DNA of 64,000 nt from Sphingomonas arvum (GCF_026013565.1 NZ_JAPDOB010000002.1:434001-498000); one strand, 5' to 3'. Positions 35,393 through 47,036 are shown, numbered from the stretch's first letter. Notes: generated by a model not told the origin, from the letters alone. Numbers and translations are program-made.

Positions 35393-37237
35393 ATGACCCG
35401 TTTCCTGCTGGCCGCTAGCCTGCTCGCCCTCGCTGCCTGCTCGGCCGCGCCGGCTCCCATCGCCGGGCCTGTGCCGGTCGCGCTACCTGAGTCACCGGCC
35501 GCTCCGGCCGCCACTGCGGCCAGCGAGCATGAGAAGCTGTTCGCCATTTTCAAGGCGAGCGACGAGGCGAGCCTCGAGCGCAATCCGTTGAATGCCCTGT
35601 TCCGCGGCGACATGCGCTTCGCCGACCGGCTCGGTGACAACATCACGGACGCTTATTATGCGGGCGAGAAAGCAGCGGCGGAGAAGGACCTGGCGGCGCT
35701 CGGCACCGTCGATCGCTCGGCCCTGAGCGCGACCGACCAGCTGGCCTACGACGTGTTCAAGTTCTCGACCGAGGACACGCTGCGCAACCTGCAGCCGGAG
35801 CTGCTGGCGCTGACACGGGTGCGGCCGATGAACCATTTCTTCGGCTTCCACACCTTCTACCCCACCTTCGCCAGCGGCAAGGGAGCCGCGCCGTTCAAGA
35901 CGCTGGCCGACTACGAGAACAGCCTGAAGCGCAACGCCGACTTCGTCACCTACATGGACCGGGCGATCGGCCGCTGGCGCGAAGGCATGGCGAGCGGAGT
36001 GGTCGACACCAAGCTGACCGTCCGCAACATGATCGAGCAGCTCGATACGCAGCTGAAGCAACGGCCCGAGCAGTCGCCTTACTACGGTCCCGTGAAGCAG
36101 TTCCCGGCGAGCATTTCGGCGGCGGACCGCGCGCGGCTGACCCGCGCCTACCGGGCTGCGATCACCACGCAGATCTATCCGGTCCTGACCCGCGCGCGCG
36201 ATTTCCTGAAGAACGACTATCTACCAGCCGCTCGCGAGGGCGTGGGCCTCAGCAGCATGAAGGGCGGCGACCAGCTTTATCGTCAACTGGTCAAGTCCAC
36301 GACGACGCTCGACATGACGCCCGAGGAGATCCATCAGCTTGGCCTCAGCGAGGTCGCGCGGATCACCGGCGAGTTCGAGAAGGTTCGCCAGGAGGTCGGC
36401 TTCAAGGGCAGCTTGCCCCGGTTCTTCGACTACATGCGCACCGCCAAGCGCTTCCAGCCGAAGAGCCGCGCAGCGCTGACGCAGGACTATTACGCGGTCG
36501 GCAAGAAGGTCGAAGCGCAGATCCCGCGCTTCTTCAGCGCGGTGCCCAAGGCGCCGCTGGTGATCCGCCCGTACGAGCCGTTCCGCGAGAAGTTCGAGGC
36601 CGGCGGCTCCTACGAGCAGGGGACGCCCGACGGCACTCGCCCAGGCACCTTCTACTTCAATGCCTATGACCTGCCGTCGCGCAGCACGTGGGAGGAGACG
36701 ACTCTGTTCCTGCACGAGGGCGAGCCGGGGCATCATTTCCAAATCAGCCTGGCGCAGGAGAATGAGGCGCTGCCGAGCTTCATGCGGTTCGGCGGCAACA
36801 CGGCCTATGTCGAGGGCTGGGCGCTCTACGCCGAGACGCTGGGCTACGACATGGGGTTCTACAAGGACCCGTACCAGCGGTTCGGAACGCTGAACGACGA
36901 AATGCTGCGGGCGATGCGGCTGGTGGTCGATACCGGCATCCATTCCAAGGGTTGGACCCGCGACCAGTCGATTGCGTACATGCTGGGGCATTCGGGCATG
37001 AGCCGCACGGACGCCACCGCCGAGGTCGAGCGGTACATCGCAATTCCCAGCCAGGCGCTGGCCTACAAGCTCGGCGCGCTGACCATACAGCGGCTGCGGC
37101 GTAAGGCGGAGGCCGAGCTCGGGCCGAAGTTCGACATCCGCGATTTCCATGCCGAGGTGCTGATGACGGGCGCCCTGCCGCTGGCGATCCTGGAGCAGAA
37201 GATCGACCGTTGGATCGCGGCCACGAAGGCTAGCTAG
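35393..37237 (+). CDS. DUF885-family lipoprotein, probable metallopeptidase
   Basis: A 614-residue protein from the ATG at 35393, where a lipoprotein signal begins (TRFLLAASLLALAACS, lipobox LAAC). The frame upstream to 35309 is ignored because it would bury that signal. The DUF885 core shows LFLHEGEPGHHFQISLAQ, an H-E-x-x-x-H zinc-like motif, and downstream YVEGWALYAETLGYDMG with a third acidic ligand. Family members behave as carboxypeptidase-like enzymes. Location is the periplasmic side of a membrane. Its 3' end overlaps the convergent pgeF by 8 bases. Confidence 0.85.
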   Translation: MTRFLLAASLLALAACSAAPAPIAGPVPVALPESPAAPAATAASEHEKLFAIFKASDEASLERNPLNALFRGDMRFADRLGDNITDAYYAGEKAAAEKDLAALGTVDRSALSATDQLAYDVFKFSTEDTLRNLQPELLALTRVRPMNHFFGFHTFYPTFASGKGAAPFKTLADYENSLKRNADFVTYMDRAIGRWREGMASGVVDTKLTVRNMIEQLDTQLKQRPEQSPYYGPVKQFPASISAADRARLTRAYRAAITTQIYPVLTRARDFLKNDYLPAAREGVGLSSMKGGDQLYRQLVKSTTTLDMTPEEIHQLGLSEVARITGEFEKVRQEVGFKGSLPRFFDYMRTAKRFQPKSRAALTQDYYAVGKKVEAQIPRFFSAVPKAPLVIRPYEPFREKFEAGGSYEQGTPDGTRPGTFYFNAYDLPSRSTWEETTLFLHEGEPGHHFQISLAQENEALPSFMRFGGNTAYVEGWALYAETLGYDMGFYKDPYQRFGTLNDEMLRAMRLVVDTGIHSKGWTRDQSIAYMLGHSGMSRTDATAEVERYIAIPSQALAYKLGALTIQRLRRKAEAELGPKFDIRDFHAEVLMTGALPLAILEQKIDRWIAATKAS

Positions 37238-37994
37238 GGCGCGACCCGATCAGGCTGATTTGCCGGCCATAGCTGGGTTCGTTCCGGTGGGTGGCGCGCC
37301 GGTAACTGTAGAAGCACTCCGACTGGCCGTAAGTGTCTTGGCCGAGCGCTTCGACCTGGCGAAGACCAGCGGCGGCGAGGCGGGCGAGGACGTAGCTTTC
37401 GAGGTCGAAGTGCGGCTTGCCCGACGGCCCTTCGTTGAAGAAGCGTTCGGCGGACGGATCCACCTCGAGGAACGGGTCGGCAAAGCGGAAGTCGACCTCA
37501 TAGGAGCGCTGGGCGATGCACGGTCCGACGGCGGCGGCGATGCGCTCGCGGCGGGCGCCCAGCTGCTCCATCGCCTCGACGGTGCGGTCGGTGACGCCCG
37601 CGAGAGCTCCTTTCCAGCCGGCGTGGGCGGCGGCGACCACGCCGGCCTCCCGGTCGGCGAACAGCACCGGCGCGCAATCGGCGGTCAGAATGCCGAGCAG
37701 AATCCCCGGCCGGTCGGTGACCACGGCGTCGGCATGCGGGCGGTCGTTGTCGGGCCACTCGCCGGCTTCCACCACCTCAGCCGAGTGGATCTGGTGCGGT
37801 GACACGATCCGGGCACCTGGCAGCACCGCATCGGCGGCTCTCCGGCGGTTCTCGACAATCAGCGCGAGGTCGTCGCCGCTGCCCCAGCCGCAGTTCAGAC
37901 TGGCCATTGCGCCGGTGCTGAGCCCACCCTGACGGCCAAAGAAGCCATGCGGCACGCCGTCGAGCGCGGCCGCGCGCCAGGCCGGCACGATCAC
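37230..37994 (-). CDS. pgeF: Peptidoglycan editing factor PgeF / YfiH-type polyphenol oxidase
   Basis: A 254-residue DUF152 protein. The start chosen is GTG 37994, which has GAGG 7 bases upstream and overlaps the stop of the acetyltransferase gene (GTGA); an upstream codon at 38021 is less likely. Family residues are the His of SPHQIHSAEVV, the Cys of LTADCAPVLFAD and the His of AAAHAGWKGALAG, which form the metal-dependent active site. In E. coli the protein prevents misincorporation of serine into peptidoglycan precursors. It is the last gene of the coupled run lgt-midA-GNAT-pgeF. Confidence 0.88.
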   Translation of the reverse strand: MIVPAWRAAALDGVPHGFFGRQGGLSTGAMASLNCGWGSGDDLALIVENRRRAADAVLPGARIVSPHQIHSAEVVEAGEWPDNDRPHADAVVTDRPGILLGILTADCAPVLFADREAGVVAAAHAGWKGALAGVTDRTVEAMEQLGARRERIAAAVGPCIAQRSYEVDFRFADPFLEVDPSAERFFNEGPSGKPHFDLESYVLARLAAAGLRQVEALGQDTYGQSECFYSYRRATHRNEPSYGRQISLIGSRPS

Positions 37995-38494
37995 AGGTTC
38001 GCCTCCCACACCCGGTCGCAATCCGCCTGGTTGCCGACCATGAACGCATAGGGGCCGCGATCTTCGAAGCCGTAGCGCCGGTAGAATGCCTGAGCGCGGC
38101 GGTTATCCTCCCACACAGACAGAGCGATGCGTTTGGCGCCGCGACGCCGCGCTTCGTCCAGCACCCATTCCATCAGCTGCCGGGCGAGCCCGGTACCGTG
38201 GGCTTGCCCGAGCAGGTAAAGCTGCTTCAGTTCGATCGCGCCCTCCGGATCGACGTGGGGCAGCTTGACAGGACCGAGCTTCGCATAGCCGACCACGTCG
38301 CCGTCCTGCCCGCCGACCTGGAAGGCGAAGGCGGGATCATCAAACTCGCGCTGCCAGGCGCCCGGGGTGAACTGGCCAAGGAAGCTCGCGAGGTCCTCCG
38401 GCGCGTAGAGGTGCGCGAAGGTATCGCAGAAGCTGGTGCGGAACACCCGGTCGATGGCGGGCAGGTCGGCTGCGGTGGCGGGACGGATGGTCAT
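37991..38494 (-). CDS. GNAT family N-acetyltransferase
   Basis: A 167-residue enzyme from the ATG at 38494, which overlaps the stop of the methyltransferase gene (ATGA). It opens MTIRPATAADLPAIDRVF, typical of GNAT proteins. The acetyl-CoA loop is LLGQAHGTGLARQLM (Q/R-x-x-G-x-G/A pattern, here with H) and the C-terminal part is RRAQAFYRRYGFEDRG. The substrate is not predictable. It is translationally coupled on both sides. Confidence 0.85.
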   Translation of the reverse strand: MTIRPATAADLPAIDRVFRTSFCDTFAHLYAPEDLASFLGQFTPGAWQREFDDPAFAFQVGGQDGDVVGYAKLGPVKLPHVDPEGAIELKQLYLLGQAHGTGLARQLMEWVLDEARRRGAKRIALSVWEDNRRAQAFYRRYGFEDRGPYAFMVGNQADCDRVWEANL

Positions 38495-39468
38495 AATCCC
38501 GCAGGCGTTGGCCACTCCGGCGCAGAAATCGCAAGCACCTTGAACAGGCTGCCCATCTGGTCGGGCCGGCACAGGCGGGCGCGGGCGCCCTCGATCTCCG
38601 CCGCACGCTCCGGCGCAGCGTTCGCGAGCATACGGGCCCGCGCCATGATGCCGAGCCGTTCGAGCCAGGGTCCCTGTTCGGCAGGTCCGCTGAAGACGGC
38701 ACCGGCCTCGCGCGCGATCTCGCCTACCCGCTGAAAGTCAACATGGCTGGTCAGGTCTTGCTCGCCCGGGTTGACCAGCACGGGAGTGAATCCGTGCCGC
38801 CGCACCGCTTGCAGGGTATCGCCAGGCGCGGTCCGCTCATGGCCATAGTCGATCACCAGCGCCATGCCACCCAGCGCGACCAGCCGCTCGGAAATCGCCC
38901 GGACCGCTCCATCGCGCGCAGGTGACGTTTCCACGATCTCGCCATCCCGGTCGAAGGCGAGCTGGCCGGCGGTGATCACGATCCGCCGCTCAATCCCGCC
39001 GACGTGCTGACGGATCGGCAGGGCGTCGAGGAACTCGTTGGCGACCACCAGGAGCGGGCCGTCGCCAGGCAGGTGTTCGATATGCTCGTGCCAGGTCGCG
39101 TCCGGGATCGCCGCCTTCTGAGCGGCCCGCAGTGTCTCGCTGGTCTCGACGAAGTGGACCGGAGGGACGAGCCCGGCCGAGCGCATCACTCGCAGCGCAT
39201 CGCTCGCCAGCGTCCCGCGACCGGGCCCAAGCTCCACGTAGCGCGCGTTCGCCGGCCGGCCCGCGCGCGCCCACACATCCGCCAGAGCGGCGCCGACCAA
39301 CTCGCCGAACATCTGGCTGATTTCCGGCGCGGTGGTGAAATCTCCCGCCGCCCCCAAGGGATCGCGGGTCGCGTAATAGTAGCTGTTGCAGGCCTCCATG
39401 AAGGCCTCGCCCGTCAGCGGGCCCTCCGTCCGGATGCGCTCGCGCAAGGCCCGTTCGAGCGGCGTCAC
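38491..39468 (-). CDS. SAM-dependent methyltransferase, MidA/NDUFAF7 family
   Basis: A 325-residue protein read from the GTG at 39468, which lies directly after the lgt stop. The frame to 39576 overlaps lgt. The SAM-binding loop is YVELGPGRGTLASDALR. Preceding motifs YYYATRDPLGAAGDFTTAPE, EISQMFGE and later ANEFLDALPIRQ are hallmarks of the family whose mitochondrial member NDUFAF7 methylates an arginine of complex I. A similar role in respiratory complex assembly is possible. No complex I gene is present in the window. Confidence 0.88.
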   Translation of the reverse strand: MTPLERALRERIRTEGPLTGEAFMEACNSYYYATRDPLGAAGDFTTAPEISQMFGELVGAALADVWARAGRPANARYVELGPGRGTLASDALRVMRSAGLVPPVHFVETSETLRAAQKAAIPDATWHEHIEHLPGDGPLLVVANEFLDALPIRQHVGGIERRIVITAGQLAFDRDGEIVETSPARDGAVRAISERLVALGGMALVIDYGHERTAPGDTLQAVRRHGFTPVLVNPGEQDLTSHVDFQRVGEIAREAGAVFSGPAEQGPWLERLGIMARARMLANAAPERAAEIEGARARLCRPDQMGSLFKVLAISAPEWPTPAGL

Positions 39469-39470
39469 CT

Positions 39471-40352
39471 CTAGGCCACGCTCTCCGTGCCGACGATCGG
39501 CTCCACCCGCTCGCGCCGTCCCTTGGCTGACAGGAACAGCCACAGGCCGCCAAGGATCATCGGAATGCACAGCCATTGCCCCATGTGCAGGCCGGTGGCG
39601 CGGGCGAACCCGACCAGCTGCGCGTCCGGCTCACGGATGAACTCCACGCCGAAACGGAACAGGCCGTAGAAGAGCAGAAAGGCGCCGGTCAGCTTGCCCG
39701 GCTCGTAGCGGGCGCGGGTACGCCAGAACATCCACCACAGGATTGCGAACAGGACTACGCCCTCAAGCAGCGCTTCATATAGCTGGCTCGGGTGGCGCGG
39801 CGGGCCGAGCACCGTCACGCCGGCAACCAGTTCGGGAAAGCGAACTGCCCAGGGCACGGTGGTCGGCGCCCCCCAGAGTTCGGCGTTAACGAAATTGGCG
39901 AGGCGTCCCGTGAACAGACCAATGGGCACCACGCAGGCGACATAGTCGTGCAGACGGAGCCAGTTCAGCTTGTGTTTCCAGGCGAGGTACAGAATGCCGA
40001 GGCTGGTGCCGACCACGCCGCCGTGGAAGCTCATGCCGCCGTCCCACAGCTTCACGATCTCCAGCGGATTGTGGAAGTAGAAGAACGGCCGGTAGAACAG
40101 GACATAGCCGATGCGGCCGCCGAGGATGACGCCCAGCGCGGCGTAGAACACCAGGTCGTCGGCATGGCGGCGAGCCATCGGCGCGCCCGGCTCGCGGATC
40201 AGGCGCAGCATGTACCAATAGCCGAGGAAGATGCCGGCGAGGTAAGCGAGGCTGTACCAGCGCAGCTGGAAGAAGCCGAGGTCGAGCGCGACCGGGGACA
40301 GGTGGAGGTCCGTCCATGCCACCCCGTTTGTCGCTGTCGCCAGAAGGCTCAT
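39471..40352 (-). CDS. lgt: Prolipoprotein diacylglyceryl transferase
   Basis: A 293-residue inner-membrane enzyme with about seven hydrophobic segments, read from the ATG at 40352; the very long frame upstream of it is a shadow of the synthetase gene. Essential motifs are [16 protein letters not shown] and [17 protein letters not shown]. It transfers diacylglycerol to the lipobox cysteine of prolipoproteins, the first step of lipoprotein maturation. The lipoproteins predicted at 31576 and 35393 would be substrates. It is divergent from the synthetase gene across a 69-base gap. Confidence 0.95.
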   Translation of the reverse strand: MSLLATATNGVAWTDLHLSPVALDLGFFQLRWYSLAYLAGIFLGYWYMLRLIREPGAPMARRHADDLVFYAALGVILGGRIGYVLFYRPFFYFHNPLEIVKLWDGGMSFHGGVVGTSLGILYLAWKHKLNWLRLHDYVACVVPIGLFTGRLANFVNAELWGAPTTVPWAVRFPELVAGVTVLGPPRHPSQLYEALLEGVVLFAILWWMFWRTRARYEPGKLTGAFLLFYGLFRFGVEFIREPDAQLVGFARATGLHMGQWLCIPMILGGLWLFLSAKGRRERVEPIVGTESVA

Positions 40353-40421
40353 CGAAACCTCTTCCCCGTTGCTGTGGCCCGCCTCATAAGGACCCCCGCC
40401 CCAAACGCCAAGGAGAGCCGG

Positions 40422-42088
<1,667 letters not shown>

Positions 42089-42092
<4 letters not shown>

Positions 42093-44032
42093 GGATCGAT
42101 CGGCGTACGCTGCTGGTCGGCGGCGGCGCCGGGCTGGGGCTGGTCGTCGCCTGGGCGGCCTGGCCGCGCCGGTTTGCGCCCGGGCTGCCGATCGGCAAGG
42201 GCGAGCAGGTTTTTGGCCATTACCTGAAGGTTGGGACCGACGGGCGGGTCACGGTGGCCGTGCCGCAGGTGGAGACCGGGCAGGGCATCTGGACCGCGCT
42301 GCCGCAGCTGCTGGCCGACGAACTCGGTGCGGACTGGACCAAGGTGGCGGTCATCCCCGCGCCCGTCGGACGGGTGTACGACAATCAGGTGCTTGGCGGC
42401 CGGGGCCGGACCACCGCTGCTGCGACGTCTGTTCGGGCGTTCGCCGAGCCGATGCGCCAGGCCGGTGCGACCGCCAGAATCATGTTGTGTGCGGCGGCAG
42501 CGAAGCAGTGGGGCGTCGCGGCCGGGGAGTGTGACACGGCCGGCGGGTTTGTCCTGCATGAGGGCAAGCGCCTGCCCTTTGCTGCGCTCGCGGAGGCCGC
42601 AGCGCAGGCCGCCGCTCCGGAGGACGCCCCGCTTCGCAACCGCCCAGCCGGTCTCGCAGCGCAGCCGCTTCCTCGCGTCGACGGGCCGCCCAAGAGCGAC
42701 GGGTCAATGCGCTTCGCCGCGGATGTTCGCTTGCCCGGCCAGGTCTATGCCGCAGCGCTGATCGGCCGTCCGGCCGGCGAGGTGCCGAAGGGCCTGCATC
42801 GGGGCGAGGGGTGGGTCGCCGCCGTGGCCGACACCAGCTGGGCGGCACGCCGAGCACTGGCCGCAGCCGCGCCGGCATTCCAGGGGTCACGTGGCGACGA
42901 CGACGGCATCACGCAGGCGGTCGAGCTGGCACTGGCCGGCAACGAGTTGCCGTCGCTGACCGGCCGCACCGTGACGGCCGATTACGCCATGGCGCCTGTT
43001 CCGCACCTGGGGCTGGAGCCACCCGCTGCCACGGCCCGCTGGGTCAATGGCCAGCTGGAAGCGTGGGCATCGACCCAGCAGCCCGACGCCCTGCTCGCCG
43101 CAATCGGCGGTGGCCAGCTCTATCCCATGCCGGTCGGCAGTCCCGATGGGGTCGCAATGAGCAACCCGGCGGCACCGATCGCCGTCGAACTTGCCCGGCG
43201 CCTCGGGCGACCGGTGCAGGTGGTGCTGTCGCCGGCTCACGCCCGCGCCGTCGATCCGGTGCTCGCCCCCGCCCGCGCACGGCTGCGCGCGCAGCTGGGC
43301 CCCGATAACCGACCGATTGCGCTTGCCGGCCAAGTGGCGGGGCTGTGGCCGTCGTTCCCGTACGCGGTGGGGCGGGTGGACGTCCGCGCCGCCCAGCCCG
43401 CCGTGCCGATCACCGCCGGTTACTTGCGTGGTCAGGACGGCCTGTTTGCCGCCTTCGCCCGGGAAAGCTTCATAGACGAACTGGCCCGGCAGGTGGGCTC
43501 CGAGCCGCTCGCGTTCCGCATCTCGCTGCTGCCCGGCAAGCCCCGGCTGGCGCGGGTGCTGTCCACCGCCGCCGCGATCGGCGGCTGGGACGGCGGCGGT
43601 TCGGGCAGCAGCCTGGGGCTGGCCGCGCATTCGGCCTACGGCAGCCACATCGCCTTGCTCGCCAGCGCGACGATCGGAGGCGACGGGCAGGTCGCCGTAG
43701 ACCGCTTGGTCTGCGCCGTGGACTGTGGCCGGGTAGTCAATCCGCAGCTGGTTCGCCAGCAAGTCGAAAGCGGGCTGATCGCCGCGCTGGCCTATGCTCG
43801 CGCGCCAGCGCCGAGCTTCCGCGACGGCCTGCTGCGCTCCGGCGGCGGAGTGGCGCCGACGCTGGCCGGAACGCCGCGGATCGAGGTGGAAGTGATTCCC
43901 AGCGCTGCCGAGCCGGGGGGCTTGAGCGGCCTGTCCACCGCCGTGCTCGCGCCAGCTGTCGGAAATGCCGTAGCGGCGGCGAGCGGGCGGCGCTTGCGCG
44001 CCCTGCCGTTCGATCCGATGTCCGAGGCATGA
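42089..44032 (+). CDS. Molybdopterin large subunit of an isoquinoline 1-oxidoreductase-like enzyme, divergent
   Basis: A 647-residue protein from a TTG overlapping the previous stop (TTGA). [16 protein letters not shown] is a twin-arginine-like signal/anchor. [20 protein letters not shown], the VPHLGLEP segment and [20 protein letters not shown] identify the IorB/aldehyde-oxidoreductase fold. It is shorter than the usual 700-750 residues. Near the C terminus, where the family has a G-V-G-E sequence with the catalytic glutamate, this chain reads [20 protein letters not shown], so that glutamate seems absent. Activity is therefore doubtful. Its likely partner is encoded 7 kb upstream at 34409. 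Confidence 0.8.
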
Positions 44033-45036
44033 ATCCGCCCGCCGAGCATCCAACCATTTCGCCGCGCAAGATCGGCGTGCTGCTGATCAATCTCGGCACG
44101 CCCGATGCCCCGGAAGCGCCGGCCGTGCGCCGCTACCTGGCCGAGTTCCTGTCCGACCGACGGGTCGTCGAAATTCCGCCAATCGCCTGGAAGCCGATTT
44201 TGCACGGCATCATCCTGCGGACCCGGCCGGCCAAGTCCGCGCATGCCTATAGTCAGGTGTGGACGGAAGAAGGCTCCCCGCTCGCCGCCATTACCCGCCG
44301 GCAGGCCGAGGCGCTGCAGCGGCAGTGGGGCGACCGGGTCGTGGTCGACTGGGCGATGCGCTACGGCAATCCCGGCATCCGGCCCGCGATCGAGAAGCTG
44401 AAGGCGGCCGGGTGCGAGCGGATCCTCGCCGCGCCGCTCTACCCGCAATATTGCGCCGCGACGACCGCAACGGCCAACGACACGGTGTTCTCGATGCTAG
44501 CCGAAATGCGCTGGCAGCCGGCCCTTCGTACGCTGCCGCCTTACCATGACGAGCCGGCCTACATCGACGCGCTGCAGCGCAGCATCGAGCGACAGCTCGC
44601 CGCGCTCGACTTTGCTCCCGACCGCCTGCTCTTGAGCTTTCATGGCATGCCTGAGCGCACGCTGTTCAAGGGCGACCCCTACCATTGCCATTGCCGCAAG
44701 ACCGCGCGGCTGCTGGCCGAGCGGCTGAGCATCGGAGTCGAGACGGCGTTCCAGTCGCGGTTCGGCCGCGCCAAGTGGCTGGAGCCCGCGACGGAGGACG
44801 TGCTGGCGCGCCTTCCGGGAGCAGGCATGAAGAAGCTCGCCATCGCCGCGCCCGGGTTCTCGGCCGACTGCATCGAGACGATCGAGGAGCTCGGCATTCG
44901 CGGCAAGGAGACCTTCCTTGCTGCGGGCGGCACGCACTTCGCCCGGCTCGACTGCCTCAATGACAGCGACGAAGGGATAGCGATGCTCGACGCCCTGCTG
45001 ATGCGCGAACTTGCGGGGTGGGTGGCCGGCGCATAG
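44029..45036 (+). CDS. hemH: Ferrochelatase
   Basis: A 335-residue enzyme from the ATG at 44029, overlapping the previous stop (ATGA). Conserved segments are LLINLGTPDAPEAPAVRRYL, the metal-binding His in LLLSFHGMPERTLFKGDPYH, and the acidic pocket APGFSADCIETIEELG. It inserts Fe2+ into protoporphyrin IX to form protoheme at the membrane surface. The CHCRK motif (YHCHCRKTA) is in the usual position. No other heme gene is adjacent. Confidence 0.95.
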   Translation: MNPPAEHPTISPRKIGVLLINLGTPDAPEAPAVRRYLAEFLSDRRVVEIPPIAWKPILHGIILRTRPAKSAHAYSQVWTEEGSPLAAITRRQAEALQRQWGDRVVVDWAMRYGNPGIRPAIEKLKAAGCERILAAPLYPQYCAATTATANDTVFSMLAEMRWQPALRTLPPYHDEPAYIDALQRSIERQLAALDFAPDRLLLSFHGMPERTLFKGDPYHCHCRKTARLLAERLSIGVETAFQSRFGRAKWLEPATEDVLARLPGAGMKKLAIAAPGFSADCIETIEELGIRGKETFLAAGGTHFARLDCLNDSDEGIAMLDALLMRELAGWVAGA

Positions 45037-45060
45037 GCTCCTGCGCGGAGGAGACTTTTC

Positions 45061-45783
45061 ATGGCCAGAACAGCAATCGTGACCGGCGGCACCCGCGGGA
45101 TCGGCGAGGCGATCAGCGTCGCCTTGCGCGACATGGGGATGACGGTGGCGGCAAATTACGCCGGCAACGACGAGCGCGCCCGCGCCTTTACCGAGCGGAC
45201 CGGGATCCGCGCCTTCAAGTGGGACGTCAGCGACTATGACGCGTGCCAGGCGGGCGTGAAGGAGGTCGAGGCGGCGCTGGGTCCGGTCGACGTGCTGGTC
45301 AACAACGCCGGCATTACCCGCGACACGACCATGAAGCGGATGGACCATGCCAAGTGGCAGGAGGTGATCGACATCAATCTCGGCGGTTGCTTCAACATGG
45401 CCAAGGCGGTGTTCGAAGGCATGCAGGGGCGCGGTTACGGGCGGATCGTCAACATCGGCTCGATCAACGGCCAGGCCGGCCAATACGGGCAGGTCAACTA
45501 CGCCGCCGCTAAATCGGGCATCCACGGCTTTACCAAGGCGCTGGCGCAGGAAGGCGCGCGCTCCGGCGTGACCGTCAACGCGATTGCACCGGGCTATATC
45601 GACACGGACATGGTGGCGGCGGTGCCGGAGGACGTGCTGGGCAAGATCGTCGCCCGCATCCCGGTGAACCGCCTCGGCCGCGCGGACGAGATCGCGCGCG
45701 GGGTGGCGTTCTTGGTGGACGAGAATGCCGGGTTCGTCACGGGATCGACGCTGTCGATCAACGGTGGCCAGCATATGTACTGA
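45061..45783 (+). CDS. phbB: Acetoacetyl-CoA reductase (PhaB/PhbB type)
   Basis: A 240-residue short-chain dehydrogenase with a GGAGGAG ribosome site. The nucleotide loop is VTGGTRGIGEAISV. VNNAGITRDTTMKRM and the catalytic Ser-Tyr-Lys in GSINGQAGQYGQVNYAAAK followed by SGIHGF match acetoacetyl-CoA reductases, which make (R)-3-hydroxybutyryl-CoA for polyhydroxybutyrate. A 3-oxoacyl-ACP reductase is the alternative. No PHA synthase gene is in the window. It lies 24 bases after hemH. Confidence 0.85.
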   Translation: MARTAIVTGGTRGIGEAISVALRDMGMTVAANYAGNDERARAFTERTGIRAFKWDVSDYDACQAGVKEVEAALGPVDVLVNNAGITRDTTMKRMDHAKWQEVIDINLGGCFNMAKAVFEGMQGRGYGRIVNIGSINGQAGQYGQVNYAAAKSGIHGFTKALAQEGARSGVTVNAIAPGYIDTDMVAAVPEDVLGKIVARIPVNRLGRADEIARGVAFLVDENAGFVTGSTLSINGGQHMY

Positions 45784-45805
45784 GCGAAGCGCCGAGCGCA
45801 GCCTA

Positions 45806-45905
45806 GCCGAGCGGAAGCTCGGCGAGCTGCGCGAAGAGACGCAGAGCTTCGGACGGCCTGCAGCCAACGGCTGACAGGACCGACGGCGCGGATTCACTCC
45901 GCGCC
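45806..45905 (+). other. Two hairpins in the gap after phbB
   Basis: GCCGAGC-GGAA-GCTCGGC (45806-45823) and GGCGCGGA-TTCAC-TCCGCGCC (45885-45905) can form strong stems. Neither is followed by a T-run, so they may be weak terminators or mRNA 3' structures for phbB. Confidence 0.4.
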
Positions 45906-45950
45906 GGCGCTCAGGGCCGAACCTCGGCCAGCCTTCCGCGTTGATCCAGC

Positions 45951-46193
45951 ATGTTCGAAACCCTCACCTACGCCCCGCCGGTGAAGCGCAGCGTGCTGAT
46001 CGCCGGTCACCAGACCAGCATCAGCCTTGAGCCGCTGTTCTGGAGCGCGCTGGAGATCGCCGCGCGGGATTCCGCGCTGCCAGTGAACGCGCTGGTGGCG
46101 GAGATCGACGAGGCCCGGCTACAGGTCGCCGACCCTCCGAACCTCACCTCGGCGATTCGGCAGTGGCTGTTCGGCCGCGCGCTCGGCGGCTGA
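45951..46193 (+). CDS. Ribbon-helix-helix domain protein
   Basis: An 80-residue protein. KRSVLIAGHQTSISLEPLFW followed by SALEIAARDSALPVNALVAE is the RHH_4-type ribbon-helix-helix domain of alphaproteobacteria, a small dimeric DNA-binding fold. Its target is unknown. The last 75 bases overlap the 3' end of the convergent ATP-grasp gene, which is unusual for two real genes. The N-terminal two thirds, where the domain lies, is free of overlap. Confidence 0.75.
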   Translation: MFETLTYAPPVKRSVLIAGHQTSISLEPLFWSALEIAARDSALPVNALVAEIDEARLQVADPPNLTSAIRQWLFGRALGG

Positions 46194-47036
46194 CAGGATC
46201 GCGCGGGCGAAGCGAGGCTTGGCGTCCTCGGCACAGTGCAGGAAGAGCGCAGGCTCGATCAGCTCCAGTTCGATCACCTGCAGCTCGCCCGAAGGCGCCA
46301 CGACCAGATCAACGCGGGCGTAGGTGGCCTCGGCCGGAGCGGCGGCGAGGGCCTGCTGCGCCAATTCCAGCGCTCCCGGCGGCGGCGCGCACGCCACCGT
46401 GTCACCGCCAAAGTTCGGCTGCACGCGAAAGTCACCCGAAGCGGGCCGCTTCACCACCGTGTGGCTCAGTTCGCCCCCAAACAGAATCAGCGAATACTCA
46501 CCGGTGGTCTGGATGGTCGGCAGCCACGGCTGGATCATCATGCGCTGGCCGTGCACGTCTTCCGGCACGGCTGCGCCATCGCCCCGGCACAGGCGATAGG
46601 TGCCGCTCGCCCCGGCTGAGACCGGCGGCTTGACGACCACCTCCTCCGTTCGAAGCGTGCCGAACGCCGCCGCTAGCGCCGCTTCGTTGAGGTGGTCGAC
46701 CTCTAGCGTCGGCACGGTCGGGATGCCGCGCCGGTTGAACTCGGCGAGGTACGCCTTGTCGCTGTTCCAGCGCAGCAGCGGAACCGGGTTGATCACCCGT
46801 CGGCCTTCCGCTTCGAGCCGGTCGAGCAGCGCCAGCCATTCCGGGTAGCGCAGGTGATAGCCCCAAGCGACCAGCGGCAGAACGGCGTCGAACGGATCGA
46901 GCTCGCCGGCCGCCGTCCATGGTCGCGAGGTGACCTCCGCACCCGCTTCGCGCAGCGCCTCGGCCTGGACATGGAACGCCCAGGCGAACGGCTCCGGGTA
47001 CTCCGGATCTGGCGTCAGCAGCAGCAGCCGGGTCAT
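46119..47036 (-). CDS. ATP-grasp family protein
   Basis: A 305-residue protein. LLLTPDPEYPEPFAWAFHVQ opens a pre-ATP-grasp domain. RWNSDKAYLAEFNRRGIPTV, EEVVVKPPVSAGASGTYRL and VIELELIEPALFL supply the usual ATP- and Mg-binding Lys, Lys and Glu residues of RimK/glutathione-synthetase-like ligases. It probably joins a carboxylate to an amine, substrate unknown. The ATG overlaps the glutamate dehydrogenase stop (ATGA), so the two are translated together. Confidence 0.85.
   Translation of the reverse strand: MTRLLLLTPDPEYPEPFAWAFHVQAEALREAGAEVTSRPWTAAGELDPFDAVLPLVAWGYHLRYPEWLALLDRLEAEGRRVINPVPLLRWNSDKAYLAEFNRRGIPTVPTLEVDHLNEAALAAAFGTLRTEEVVVKPPVSAGASGTYRLCRGDGAAVPEDVHGQRMMIQPWLPTIQTTGEYSLILFGGELSHTVVKRPASGDFRVQPNFGGDTVACAPPPGALELAQQALAAAPAEATYARVDLVVAPSGELQVIELELIEPALFLHCAEDAKPRFARAILSAAERAAEQPLPNRRGEVRRVGDL

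Noticed and set aside
44497-45897. A 466-codon minus-strand frame
   Set aside because: Antisense to hemH and phbB, which are clear genes.
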